Translations under genes and position numbers: made by a program | Shown here: positions 1 through 7,095 of the stretch, piece by piece | Layout of the letters: the number at the start of each line of letters is the position of its first letter | How positions within the stretch are numbered: position 1 is the stretch's first letter | Assembly (NCBI GenBank): GCA_023416995.1 | Contig: JAEZGI010000026.1 | Location: 1-23,915, forward strand | Reading direction: 5' to 3' | Source: Bacteroidota bacterium | Lineage (GTDB): Bacteria; Bacteroidota; Bacteroidia; Chitinophagales; Chitinophagaceae | Length of the DNA stretch: 23,915 nt | The notes under the pieces: generated by a model | Databases searched by the model: none | Seen by the model: the letters and a program-made list of their open reading frames with translations, nothing else | What the model was told of the DNA's origin: nothing

Positions 1-25
1 CCATGACCTTAACGTAACTTTTCAT
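1..25 (-). CDS. possible 5' end of a gene running off the left edge
   Basis: An ATG at 25-23 on the minus strand opens a frame reading MKSYVKVM before the window ends. It would lie 40 bp downstream of the LOG-family gene and in the same direction, so it could be the next gene of an operon. The frame is also open upstream to the LOG stop and reads as an alanine-rich stretch, so the true start could be an earlier non-ATG codon. No ribosome binding site is visible. A plus-strand frame is also open from the edge to about position 124, so the call is weak. Confidence 0.15.
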
Positions 26-65
26 AGAGGCGGCGGCAGCAGCGGCAAACAGACACCTCCGGAGT

Positions 66-830
66 TTATCGTTTTTCAAACAACCACCAATACCTTTTCC
101 TTGGCTTCACCTTGTAGTTGGCAGTAATATATGATTGAATATGTTGCATGGCTTCGTCGTAACTATCCGTGAGCAATACCAGTTTGAGATCTGCTTCGGA
201 GATTGTGCCTTCTTCCACCAGCCAACGGCAATAATCCATCAGTCCCTTATGATATTCAACCCCAAATACAACGATCGGGAACTGGGTGATGGTCCTCGTC
301 TGAATCAATGTAAGCGTTTCGAAAAATTCGTCGAGTGTCCCGAAGCCGCCGGGCATTATGATGAATGCATAAGAATATTTAATCAGTAACACCTTACGAA
401 CAAAAAAATGTTCAAACGTGATTGATTGGTGCATGTAAGGGTTCGGTTGTTGTTCAAACGGCAGTTGAATATTACAACCTACTGATTGCCCGTTGTTTTC
501 AAAAGCGCCACGATTGGCAGCCTCCATGATGCCTGGCCCACCACCTGTCATGGTTGTAAATCCCATTGCTGCAATACGTTTTCCAAACTCGCGTGCTGCC
601 TTATAGTATTTGTGATCTTCCTCAAATCGTGCTGAGCCAAATACGGTAATACATGGCCCTACAAAATGAAGTGTACGGAAGCCTTTCAAAAACTGGCGAA
701 ACACGCGCCAGGCGTAGCCAAGTTCGTAATCACGACTTTTGGGGCCATCAAGAAAAACATGTTCTTTAGCGGGAATGATCGGCTCGCTGATCTTTCTTGT
801 CTCTGGTTTTTTTATTGTTTCTGCTTTCAT
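66..830 (-). CDS. LOG-family (TIGR00730-type) nucleotide 5'-monophosphate phosphoribohydrolase
   Basis: The 254-residue product is a Rossmann-fold protein of the LOG family, often mislabelled lysine decarboxylase. Characterised members cleave nucleoside or cytokinin riboside 5'-monophosphates to base and ribose 5-phosphate. Visible motifs are FGSAR at about 64-68, the glycine-rich GGGPGIMEAANRGA at 96-109, and the family signature PGGFGTLDE at 160-168, which supplies the catalytic glutamate. The N-terminal 50 residues before the fold are longer than in the shortest family members. I start at the ATG at 830; an upstream TTG at 863 would add 11 residues but would leave only 11 bp before the divergent exonuclease gene. 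The stop is TAA at 66-68. Family is near certain; the physiological substrate is not known from sequence. Confidence 0.9.
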   Translation of the reverse strand: MKAETIKKPETRKISEPIIPAKEHVFLDGPKSRDYELGYAWRVFRQFLKGFRTLHFVGPCITVFGSARFEEDHKYYKAAREFGKRIAAMGFTTMTGGGPGIMEAANRGAFENNGQSVGCNIQLPFEQQPNPYMHQSITFEHFFVRKVLLIKYSYAFIIMPGGFGTLDEFFETLTLIQTRTITQFPIVVFGVEYHKGLMDYCRWLVEEGTISEADLKLVLLTDSYDEAMQHIQSYITANYKVKPRKRYWWLFEKR

Positions 831-874
831 CGAAGTATGTAAATTGCTGTCCAATATAATCAATTAGTATTAGC

Positions 875-1642
875 ATGCGTATCATCAGTTATAATGTCAA
901 CGGCATCCGGGCCGCGATGACCAAAGGTCTTATTGATTGGTTAAAGACGGATCCTGCAGACATCATCTGTATCCAGGAAACAAAGGCCCTGCGTGACAAT
1001 GTTGACTATACGAAGTTCAGCGAACTAAACTATCATGACTACTGGTTTTCTGCTCAGAAAAAAGGATATAGCGGTGTTGCAGTATTTACAAAAATCAAAC
1101 CTGACAATGTTGTGTATGGCAATGGACATGCAGTAAGCGATGATGAGGGCCGCGTAATACAAATGGACTTCGGTGATATCAGGCTTATAAATGCATATTT
1201 CCCTTCAGGTACAACCGGCGACGAGCGACAAAATTTCAAATATCAATGGCTCAATGAATTTTATACATATGTGGATGAATTGAAACGTACGCATCCAAAA
1301 CTCATCTTGTGTGGTGATTATAACATAGCACACAAAGAGATTGATATTCATGATCCAAAAGGGAACAAAAAGTCGTCTGGCTTTTTGCCGGAAGAACGAG
1401 CCTGGATGGATAAGTTATTTGAAAGTGGCTGGATCGACAGTTTTCGCGTATTTCACCCGGAACCACACAGGTATAGCTGGTGGACCCAAAGATTTCCTTC
1501 CGTGCGCGCTCAGAACAAAGGCTGGAGAATTGATTATATAAATGTAACTGAGCCACTCCGTGATCAGTTGGCTGATGCAGAAATCTATCCTGATATAAAA
1601 CACAGCGATCATTGCCCGGTTTACCTGAAATTAAAATTGTGA
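875..1642 (+). CDS. xth: exodeoxyribonuclease III (AP endonuclease, ExoA/Xth family)
   Basis: A 255-residue Mg-dependent AP endonuclease / 3'-5' exonuclease for base excision repair in the cytoplasm. It belongs to the endonuclease/exonuclease/phosphatase fold. Catalytic signatures are all present: N7 in the opening ISYNVNGIR, E35 in IQETK, Y108 in NAYFPSG, D148 and N150 in CGDYNIAH, and the terminal D245-H246 in SDHCPV. Length is typical for ExoA-type enzymes. The start ATG at 875 gives the canonical MRIISYN opening. The gene is divergent from the LOG-family gene and is followed 27 bp later by a DUF4286 gene, probably in one transcript. No consensus TTG/TAnnTTTG promoter could be identified in the short divergent region. 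Confidence 0.95.
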   Translation: MRIISYNVNGIRAAMTKGLIDWLKTDPADIICIQETKALRDNVDYTKFSELNYHDYWFSAQKKGYSGVAVFTKIKPDNVVYGNGHAVSDDEGRVIQMDFGDIRLINAYFPSGTTGDERQNFKYQWLNEFYTYVDELKRTHPKLILCGDYNIAHKEIDIHDPKGNKKSSGFLPEERAWMDKLFESGWIDSFRVFHPEPHRYSWWTQRFPSVRAQNKGWRIDYINVTEPLRDQLADAEIYPDIKHSDHCPVYLKLKL

Positions 1643-1669
1643 TTGTTCAAACTTCAAAATCTGGTTATC

Positions 1670-1975
1670 ATGTATATATATAATGTTACAACTAAGGTTA
1701 GCTGGGAGATGCATGAAAGCTGGGTTGAATGGATGATCGCTGAACATATCCCTGAAATTCTGCAAACCGGTTATTTTTCCAGGCACCAGTTGGTGCGTTT
1801 GCAGGATGTAGACGACATTGACGGGCCCACCTACGCAGTTCAGTATTACCTGGAATCAAAAGCTTCTTATAACGCCTATATCAGTGGTTTTGCGCCGGGG
1901 TTGCGACAAAAATCCATTTCAAAATGGGGTGACCATGTTATTTCCTTCCGAACACTGATGGAAGTTATCAACTAA
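1670..1975 (+). CDS. DUF4286 family protein
   Basis: A 101-residue soluble protein of the DUF4286 family, common in Bacteroidota and of unknown function. Recognisable features are the opening MYIYNVTTKVSWEMHESWVEWM, the EEHIPE-like AEHIPEIL, the LVRLQDV...YAVQYYLES centre, and the closing FRTLMEVIN. The order of strands and helices recalls the ferredoxin-like dimeric alpha/beta barrel group, which is an inference. I use the ATG at 1670; a TTG directly after the upstream stop would add nine residues with no family resemblance. It lies just downstream of xth and may be cotranscribed with it. No signal peptide or membrane segment is present. Confidence 0.85.
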   Translation: MYIYNVTTKVSWEMHESWVEWMIAEHIPEILQTGYFSRHQLVRLQDVDDIDGPTYAVQYYLESKASYNAYISGFAPGLRQKSISKWGDHVISFRTLMEVIN

Positions 1976-2208
1976 TTGTGGATAACAATATTTCAGGTAA
2001 TCTTAATTAAAAAAAAGTAGTACATTAATGTGGAATGCAGCACTGGCAAGCATTTCAGGCGAACAGCGCTGAAATCCGCTTCCAGTAAGGATTTGAGAAG
2101 AAACACTTTTATGTACCGGCACGTATTTTGGACTTGTTTTTGTTTAGAATCCTTGTCCGGAGCGGATTTTAAGAGATTTTAATAAGTGCAAGATTTTTTG
2201 ATAAAAGT
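1976..2208. other. intergenic stretch with a long imperfect hairpin
   Basis: No credible gene is seen between the DUF4286 stop and the HU promoter. The region contains two sets of facing complementary arms. AAATCCGCTTCC (2072-2083) faces GGAGCGGATTT (2159-2169), and AAGGATT (2087-2093) faces AATCCTT (2148-2154). Together they can fold into one stem of about 98 nt with a loop of about 54 nt. The right arm is followed by a T-rich run. It may end the xth-DUF4286 transcript or be a small structured RNA; neither is shown. Confidence 0.45.
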
Positions 2209-2238
2209 TTTGTGTATCTCAAAAAGCTTCTAAATTTG
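2209..2238 (+). promoter_or_regulatory. Bacteroidota-type promoter for the HU gene
   Basis: A perfect -7 element TAAATTTG (consensus TAnnTTTG) lies at 2231-2238. A -33 element TTTG lies at 2209-2212, with an 18 bp spacer. This matches the known Bacteroidota primary sigma consensus. Transcription would start near 2245 and leave an A-rich leader of about 25 nt before the HU ATG at 2269. Confidence 0.65.
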
Positions 2239-2268
2239 TCGTGCTTAAAGTAAACAAAAATATACACT

Positions 2269-2538
2269 ATGAACAAAGCTGAATTAATCGCTAAGCTTGC
2301 CGATGATGCAGGCCTCACTAAGACACAAGCAAATGCTGCTTTAGATTCTTTCGTTGAAGCTGTAACAAAAACATTGAAAGGTGGCGGTAAAGTTACCCTT
2401 GTTGGTTTCGGTACTTTCTCAGTTTCAAAGAGAGCTGCCCGTAACGGACGCAACCCTCAGACTGGCGCAGTTATCAAAATCAAGGCTAAAAAAGTTGCCC
2501 GATTTAAAGCTGGTAAAGAATTGCAGGCTAAATTATGA
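2269..2538 (+). CDS. hup: HU family DNA-binding protein
   Basis: An 89-residue histone-like nucleoid protein that bends and compacts DNA as a dimer. The N-terminal helical half opens MNKAELIAKLADDAGLTK and carries the typical Ala-rich dimerisation helix. The strand-turn GGKVTLVGFGTFSVSKRAAR is followed by the DNA-minor-groove arm RNGRNPQTGAVIKI, with the conserved proline at about residue 64. It ends in the usual FKAGKELQAKL. Length matches HU exactly. The gene has its own promoter (2209-2238) and a hairpin terminator directly downstream, so it is monocistronic. Whether it is HU-alpha-like or HU-beta-like cannot be said. Confidence 0.96.
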   Translation: MNKAELIAKLADDAGLTKTQANAALDSFVEAVTKTLKGGGKVTLVGFGTFSVSKRAARNGRNPQTGAVIKIKAKKVARFKAGKELQAKL

Positions 2539-2558
2539 GCCTGATGCTTTGCATCTGA

Positions 2559-2603
2559 AAAGTTCCGCTACTAAGTTTACGAGGTACCGGAGCTTTTTTT
2601 TAT
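2559..2603 (+). terminator. intrinsic terminator of the HU gene
   Basis: Arms AAAGTTCCGCTAC (2559-2571) and GTACCGGAGCTTT (2584-2596) pair over 13 positions with one G-U wobble and one mismatch, and a T-run follows. The end of the T-run also forms the TATTTTTG -7 element proposed for the next gene. Confidence 0.8.
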
Positions 2604-2608
2604 TTTTG
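2601..2608 (+). promoter_or_regulatory. possible -7 promoter element for the THX gene
   Basis: TATTTTTG matches the Bacteroidota -7 consensus TAnnTTTG in all fixed positions and lies 41 bp before the THX start codon. No clear TTG stands at the -33 distance, so the promoter may be weak. Read-through from HU is the alternative. Confidence 0.4.
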
Positions 2609-2649
2609 TGCCGTCGCGAACATATTTATAATTCAACAAAAACAACATC

Positions 2650-2760
2650 ATGGGCAGAGGTGATAAAAAAACGAAAAAAGGAAAAACTTTCAAAGGATCA
2701 TTTGGTAAGTCAAGACCTGCGAGAGTAAAAAAGGTTGCTGCTAAGAAAAAAGAGGCCTGA
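2650..2760 (+). CDS. 30S ribosomal protein THX
   Basis: A 36-residue, strongly basic protein opening MGRGDKKTKKGKTFKGSFG and ending in a lysine-rich tail. This matches the Thx (bS31) family, a tiny 30S subunit protein first seen in Thermus ribosomes and widespread in Bacteroidota. In the ribosome it sits in a cavity at the top of the 30S head. The MG(R/K)GD...T..GK.F.GS(F/Y)G pattern is the family hallmark. The ATG at 2650 is preceded by an A-rich leader typical of the phylum, and a perfect hairpin terminator follows the stop within 12 bp. Automatic gene finding often misses genes this short. Placement next to HU is context only. Confidence 0.88.
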   Translation: MGRGDKKTKKGKTFKGSFGKSRPARVKKVAAKKKEA

Positions 2761-2771
2761 TAAAAAAGTTT

Positions 2772-2800
2772 AAAACCAGTCGATGACTGGTTTTTGCTTT
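2772..2800 (+). terminator. intrinsic terminator of the THX gene
   Basis: A perfect 10 bp stem, AAAACCAGTC (2772-2781) and GACTGGTTTT (2785-2794), closes a GAT loop, and the T-run continues as TTTTTGCTTT. Confidence 0.85.
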
Positions 2801-2839
2801 TCCAGGAATCAGTAATACGACGCGAGGACAATTTCGCGT

Positions 2840-3350
2840 ATCCAAAATCCACTGGTGGATTCTACCGATTAACCGACAACTGGTAATTATTTCCAGTTTC
2901 AAAACCAACTAGCGGGTTCTACCTCTTATACAACTGGCAATTATTACCAATATCAAAACCGACTGGCGGTTTCTACCGATCAAGAAACAAACTGTATTTT
3001 ATTGCCCTTTACCAAAGCGGACTGGTGGGTTCTACCGATTTAGCGACACCTGGTAATTATTTCCAGTTTCAAAACCAACAAGCGGGTTCTACCTATTATA
3101 CAACTGGCAATTATTACCAATATCAAAACCAACTGGCGGCTTCTACCGATCAAGAGACAAATTGTATTTTATTTCCGTTTGCCAAAGCGGACTGGTGGCT
3201 TCACCTATCAAGAGACAACATTGTATTCTATTCCCGTTTGCCTAAGCGGACTGGCGGTTTCTACCGATCAAGAGACAAATTGTATTTTATTCCCATTTAC
3301 CAAAGCGGACTGGTGGCTCTACCGATCACAGACACAACGGTATTTATGTA
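2840..3350. repeat. intergenic array of imperfect 54-59 bp repeats (A-B-C-A-B-C-C-C plus a partial copy)
   Basis: Nine copies of a core like ACTGGCGGNTTCTACC start at 2851, 2908, 2962, 3021, 3078, 3132, 3191, 3250 and 3309. The spacings are 57, 54, 59, 57, 54, 59, 59 and 59 bp. Units fall into three types. A ends in TTTCCAGTTTCAAAACCA, B in TTACCAATATCAAAACC, and C contains TGTATTTTATT and ends in CCAAAGCGG. The A-B-C triplet is duplicated as a 170 bp higher-order unit, and C is then repeated. The last copy decays before the pdxH stop. A and B lengths are multiples of three but C is not, and no conserved start exists, so the array is unlikely to be translated. It lies between the 3' ends of the convergent THX and pdxH genes. 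A-type units hold a small hairpin, ACTGG/CCAGT (2879-2897). Confidence 0.9.
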
Positions 3351-3363
3351 GCCTTTATAATCT

Positions 3364-4002
3364 CTAAGGCGCCAGGCGTTCCAGCTTCCAGGTACCATCT
3401 TCACCAAGACTAAACTGCAGACGATCATGCAAACGACTCGCTCTGCCCTGCCAGAATTCAATGGTGACCGGTTTAACGATATATCCACCCCAATGAGGCG
3501 GACGACTGATCGGCCCTCCTTCGAACTTCTCCCTGAACTGGAGTTCATTTGTTTCGAGCCATTCCCTGCTGGCTATTACCTGGCTTTGTGGTGAGGCCCA
3601 GGCACCTATCCTTGAACCTTCAGGGCGCGAGAAATAATAAGCATCGCTTTCCTCATCGCTGGTTTTGCTTACAAGCCCGGTAACACGTACCTGGCGCTCC
3701 AGTTCTTTCCAGAAAAACACCAGTGCGGCCCTGGGGTTTTCAGCAAGCTGGGTGCCTTTCGCACTATTATAATTTGAAAAAAATACAAACCCCTTCTCAG
3801 AAAAACCTTTTAACAACACAACTCTTGCAGCCGGAACACCTTCCAGCGAAGCCGTAGCTAATGTCATTGCGTTTACTTCATCCAGTCTCGCTGTAATAGC
3901 TTCCTGCCACCATCTTTCAAATAATTGAAATGGTGAGTCAGCGTCCTTTTCATTTAAAGACTTAAGTATATAATCTTTCCTGATATCAGCGATTGAGGTC
4001 AT
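3364..4002 (-). CDS. pdxH: pyridoxamine 5'-phosphate oxidase
   Basis: A 212-residue FMN-dependent oxidase that converts pyridoxamine or pyridoxine 5'-phosphate to pyridoxal 5'-phosphate, the last step of vitamin B6 synthesis and salvage. Signatures are RVVLLKG (60-66), SNYNSAKG (76-83) for phosphate and FMN contacts, RQVRVTG (103-109), SRPEGSRIGAWAS (125-137), and WQGRASRLHDR (184-194), whose RLHDR binds substrate. It ends in the family-typical WKLERLAP. I start at the ATG at 4002, giving MTSIADIRKDY; a GTG at 4050 would add 16 residues without family resemblance. It lies downstream of a coiled-coil gene with an 82 bp gap, and no other B6 gene is nearby. Confidence 0.95.
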   Translation of the reverse strand: MTSIADIRKDYILKSLNEKDADSPFQLFERWWQEAITARLDEVNAMTLATASLEGVPAARVVLLKGFSEKGFVFFSNYNSAKGTQLAENPRAALVFFWKELERQVRVTGLVSKTSDEESDAYYFSRPEGSRIGAWASPQSQVIASREWLETNELQFREKFEGGPISRPPHWGGYIVKPVTIEFWQGRASRLHDRLQFSLGEDGTWKLERLAP

Positions 4003-4084
4003 GTGCAGAAGGTTAGTCAGCAAAGTTATGCATTCAAACCGATGAGGCACCTATCACCGCTTAGCTGTTCTTCAGCTTTACCAG

Positions 4085-5080
4085 CTATGCGTCCTTAGTC
4101 ATCATTAAACTGATTTCCGCGGCTCGTTTTAATTGGTTATCGAGACGTTTGTGCTGCTCAGCCAGCAATTGAAGATCGTTATTGAATTCCTCGAGAAAGG
4201 TGATTTTTTTCTGGAGCTGCTGTCTTATGAAATTTGATTCGCGTAGTTTGTCATCAGCATCCGATAACAGGATAGAAAGTCGCTGATTCTCTTCAAGCAT
4301 TGATTGCTGGCGCAGTTTAAGACTATCGAACTCGGTAGACAATCTGAAAAATGATTGTTGCAGATGTTCAAATTCGAAATTCCGGTTTTCGGGTTTAACA
4401 ATGTACGATTCCAGTTTCTGGAGATTGTTTTGCAGACCACCAAAATCCTGGTAAGCCTTGTCCAGCCTGTCCTGTACTTCCCGGGCAAGTACCTGTTGCT
4501 GCCGAACCATACGCAATTCGTTTTCACGATCGAACAAGCTTTTCCGCAACTCGAAGATCGTGCGATTCAGTTCTTCGTTTACATGCTGGGTTGCCTGTAG
4601 TTTTTTCTCTGAATCTTTCAGCTGATCTATCTGGCTCACCAAACGACTGATGTCCTGGTTATGCGATTGGAGAAGTTGTTGCGCATTATTTAGCTGAGCG
4701 AGATAACTTTCTTCGGAGGGCTCTTCCGATACGGGTTTTACCAAAGCTTCTAACCGGTCGATCTCTTTTTTGGCTTCTTCCAACTCTATTACCAGCAGAT
4801 TTTCATTGTCTTTAAGATTTTCCAGTTCAATCCGAAGCTGTTTTTCTGCTTTTTGGCGGGATTCAACTTCTTCGACATATTTCAATCTCCATTCATTGGC
4901 GGGATTGAGGCTGGAGCCTGCGAGCACTGGGCGTTCGGCTGATGACGGCGGTGGTGTTTTTCGGCTTGTCCAGAAAAAATGCATGGAGAAACCCAGGATG
5001 ATTGCTCCAAACTGGAAAATCAGGATTTCGACAATGCTCACAGAGATCTGGAAGCCAAGGATGACGGCTAATGAGTTCAT
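4085..5080 (-). CDS. membrane-anchored coiled-coil protein, function unknown
   Basis: A 331-residue protein with one or two hydrophobic segments at about residues 5-35, a short proline/serine linker (TPPPSSAERP), and then almost continuous heptad-rich helix to the end. That helix is rich in Glu, Gln, Leu, Lys and Asn and lacks proline over long stretches. This predicts a membrane-anchored coiled coil extending into one compartment. No enzymatic motif was recognised, and it could be structural or a scaffold. I start at the ATG at 5080 because further upstream the frame runs through the hairpin that ends pyrH. A near-consensus promoter (TTTG, 16 bp, TATTATTG) can be read about 30 bp before this start. 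It lies between pyrH and pdxH on the same strand. Reality of the gene is likely; function is open. Confidence 0.7.
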   Translation of the reverse strand: MNSLAVILGFQISVSIVEILIFQFGAIILGFSMHFFWTSRKTPPPSSAERPVLAGSSLNPANEWRLKYVEEVESRQKAEKQLRIELENLKDNENLLVIELEEAKKEIDRLEALVKPVSEEPSEESYLAQLNNAQQLLQSHNQDISRLVSQIDQLKDSEKKLQATQHVNEELNRTIFELRKSLFDRENELRMVRQQQVLAREVQDRLDKAYQDFGGLQNNLQKLESYIVKPENRNFEFEHLQQSFFRLSTEFDSLKLRQQSMLEENQRLSILLSDADDKLRESNFIRQQLQKKITFLEEFNNDLQLLAEQHKRLDNQLKRAAEISLMMTKDA

Positions 5081-5150
5081 AACGGTTCGGGCATTTTCCT
5101 CAATAATAAATAGGGACCGTCTTTCAAAGGATTGAGGATCAGGGATAATG

Positions 5151-5176
5151 AAAAAACCACCCGTTTGGTGGTTTTT
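5151..5176 (-). terminator. intrinsic terminator of pyrH
   Basis: A perfect 10 bp stem, AAAAACCACC (5152-5161) with GGTGGTTTTT (5167-5176), closes a five-base loop. Read on the minus strand it ends in a run of six U about 75 bp after the pyrH stop. The symmetric A/T flanks could let it work in both directions. Confidence 0.8.
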
Positions 5177-5248
5177 CGTATCGGTAAAATAGTAACACAA
5201 TCCCGAATATGCAAGCTACTTAATATCATATCTCTACCCCCGTCTTTA

Positions 5249-5962
5249 TCAGTCCTTTACAAGGGTACCGACTTTTTGCCCGGTGACCACACTATAAAGA
5301 TTACCTGGTTTATTCATGTCAAATACGATAATTGGTAATTTGTTTTCCATACAAAGCGTGAAGGCAGTCATGTCCATCACGCGAAGATTTTTAGAGATAC
5401 ACTCCTGGAAAGTGATTACATTATATTTTGTTGCGGTAGGATCCTTTTCAGGATCTGCTGTATATATTCCGTCAACCCGGGTGCCTTTCAGAATAACATC
5501 TGCCTGTATTTCAATAGCACGGAGCGATCCGGCAGTATCCGTGGTGAAATAAGGATTACCTGTACCTGCACCAAATATCACTACACGTCCTTTTTCGATA
5601 TGCCTGATGGCCCTTCTACGGATGTAGGGTTCCGCAATTTGTTCCATTTTGATGGCACTTTGCAACCTGGTATACACGCCGATTTTTTCCAGCATCGCCT
5701 GCATCGCCATCCCGTTAATTACAGTGGCTAACATTCCCATATAATCGCCGTGCGCGCGTTCAATGCCGGTTTCTTTTTCATTCATGCCACGGTAAATGTT
5801 TCCGCCGCCGATCACTACGGCAACTTCTACCCCGAGGTCAACAATGCTTTTAATGTCATGCGCGTACTGCTCGGTAATGGCTGTATCAAAACCAAAACTT
5901 TTATCGCCCATTAATGATTCACCTGAAAGTTTAAGCAGAACACGTTTGTATTTTGGAAGCAT
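5249..5962 (-). CDS. pyrH: UMP kinase
   Basis: A 237-residue amino-acid-kinase-fold enzyme that phosphorylates UMP to UDP, the committed step to UTP and CTP. Signatures are KLSGESLMG (11-19) for ATP phosphate binding, VIGGGNIYRG (50-59), the UMP-binding GAGTGNPYFTTDTA (131-144) and KGTRVDGIYTADP (159-171). Length is standard and the ATG at 5962 gives the usual short N-terminus. It follows tsf, as in the widespread rpsB-tsf-pyrH order. Here a terminator and about 267 bp separate it from tsf, a possible promoter lies just upstream, and frr is not the next gene. Confidence 0.97.
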   Translation of the reverse strand: MLPKYKRVLLKLSGESLMGDKSFGFDTAITEQYAHDIKSIVDLGVEVAVVIGGGNIYRGMNEKETGIERAHGDYMGMLATVINGMAMQAMLEKIGVYTRLQSAIKMEQIAEPYIRRRAIRHIEKGRVVIFGAGTGNPYFTTDTAGSLRAIEIQADVILKGTRVDGIYTADPEKDPTATKYNVITFQECISKNLRVMDMTAFTLCMENKLPIIVFDMNKPGNLYSVVTGQKVGTLVKD

Positions 5963-5978
5963 GTATAGAAGAGAATTT

Positions 5979-6007
5979 AAAATTTACGAAACCCTTGAGG
6001 GTGCAAA
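5979..6007 (-). promoter_or_regulatory. possible promoter of pyrH
   Basis: On the minus strand TTTG (6007-6004) is followed after 17 bp by TAAATTTT (5986-5979), one base off the TAnnTTTG consensus. It sits just before the pyrH start and would give a leader of about 10 nt. The terminator after tsf supports the need for a separate promoter. Confidence 0.35.
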
Positions 6008-6133
6008 GAAAAGATTTTTTATGCTAACTAGGCCGTCCCTCCAAGATAAACAGAACAATACACTGACCTCCACAAAACCTGGAATAACGCAAGGATGATG
6101 CCAGCAGCGAAACGGGAATTATCTATGTACTGT

Positions 6134-6166
6134 TAAAAGAAAAGCCGCTCCCGAAGGAACGGCTTT
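6134..6166 (-). terminator. intrinsic terminator after tsf
   Basis: Arms AAAGCCGCTCC (6141-6151) and GGAACGGCTTT (6156-6166) pair with one mismatch. On the minus strand the loop reads TTCG, closed by C and G as in the stable cUUCGg tetraloop, and the stem is followed by TTTTCTTTT. It lies about 64 bp downstream of the tsf stop. Confidence 0.85.
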
Positions 6167-6229
6167 GCTATATATTAATAGAGATTGGTCACCATTTTGA
6201 TAAATATCTGAGTAAAGTACATACCAGAA

Positions 6230-7066
6230 TTATCCAAGTGCTACTCTTTTGAATTCAGTGATTGTGATATCGCCTGCAGATTTCAGGTAGTCACCCACGG
6301 TTTTACCGTTGTCTTTTACAAAAGCCTGGGCTGTCAGCGTTTGTTCTTTAAAGAACGCATTCAGTTTACCATCAGCAATTTTAGAGATCATTTCTGCTGG
6401 TTTACCAGCCATCTTTGGATCAGCCTGGATTTGTTCGGTAACGATTGCTCTTTCGCGATCGATAACTGACTGAGGTACCGAAGCAGCATCAACAGCTACA
6501 GGACTCATGGCTGCAATTTGCATTGCAACATCTTTACCAGCTTCTGCAGATTCTTTATTCATGCCAACCAGTACACCAATACGGTTAGCACCATGAATAT
6601 AAGAAGCTACATAAGGAGCATCAACACGTTCAAGCTTTGTGATACCAATTTTCTCACCGATGCTGGCAAGTTTATCGTTTACAAGATCAGCAACCTTTGC
6701 ACCGTTGATCTGTACCTCGTTTAATTCTTCGATAGATTTTACGTTATTTTCGATAGCTGCGTTAGCGATGCTTTGAGCAAATGCAACGAAATCAGCGTTT
6801 TTGCTAACGAAGTCAGTTTCGCAACTAACACAAACTGCAATACCTGTTTTGTTATCAGAAGTTGTCTGTGCAATTACTACACCTTCTTTTGCTTCACGAT
6901 CACCACGAAGTGCGGCAACCTTTGCACCTTTCTTACGGAGCCAGTCGATTGCGGCTTCAAAATCGCCGTTGGTTTCAGTAAGAGCTTTACGACAATCCAT
7001 CATACCCGCACCAGTTGTCTGGCGGAGCTTGTTAATATCAGCAGCTGTAATAGCAACAGTTGACAT
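6230..7066 (-). CDS. tsf: translation elongation factor Ts
   Basis: A 278-residue nucleotide exchange factor for EF-Tu. The N-terminal UBA-like domain (about 1-55) contains LRQTTGAGMMDCRKAL. The EF-Tu contact motif TDFVSKN follows at 84-90, with the conserved Asp-Phe that displaces Mg2+ in the EF-Tu nucleotide site. The dimerisation/core domain includes YIHGANRIGVLVGM, and the C-terminal part contains a KDNGKTVGDYL segment. Length is typical for bacteria outside the Thermus/cyanobacterial short forms. It follows rpsB on the same strand with 100 bp between them, a space filled by a strong hairpin. A terminator follows. Confidence 0.97.
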   Translation of the reverse strand: MSTVAITAADINKLRQTTGAGMMDCRKALTETNGDFEAAIDWLRKKGAKVAALRGDREAKEGVVIAQTTSDNKTGIAVCVSCETDFVSKNADFVAFAQSIANAAIENNVKSIEELNEVQINGAKVADLVNDKLASIGEKIGITKLERVDAPYVASYIHGANRIGVLVGMNKESAEAGKDVAMQIAAMSPVAVDAASVPQSVIDRERAIVTEQIQADPKMAGKPAEMISKIADGKLNAFFKEQTLTAQAFVKDNGKTVGDYLKSAGDITITEFKRVALG

Positions 7067-7095
7067 AATTCAAAAATTTGAGTTTTATTAAAATA

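Noticed and set aside
831..863. TTG-initiated N-terminal extension of the LOG-family protein
   Set aside because: It would leave 11 bp between divergent genes, while the ATG at 830 needs no rare start and leaves room for regulation.
2577..2852. 91-codon minus-strand open frame opposite the THX gene
   Set aside because: It runs antisense through the THX gene and both terminators; the plus-strand signals explain the region fully.
2840..3350. CRISPR array interpretation of the 54-59 bp repeats
   Set aside because: The segments between cores are themselves repeated (A, B and C types), which is the opposite of unique spacers.
3025..3351. 108-codon open frame through the first repeat array
   Set aside because: It starts with GTG inside a repeat unit, its repeat periods shift frame at every 59 bp unit, and the product shows only the repeat. 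It is best explained as chance openness of repeated DNA.
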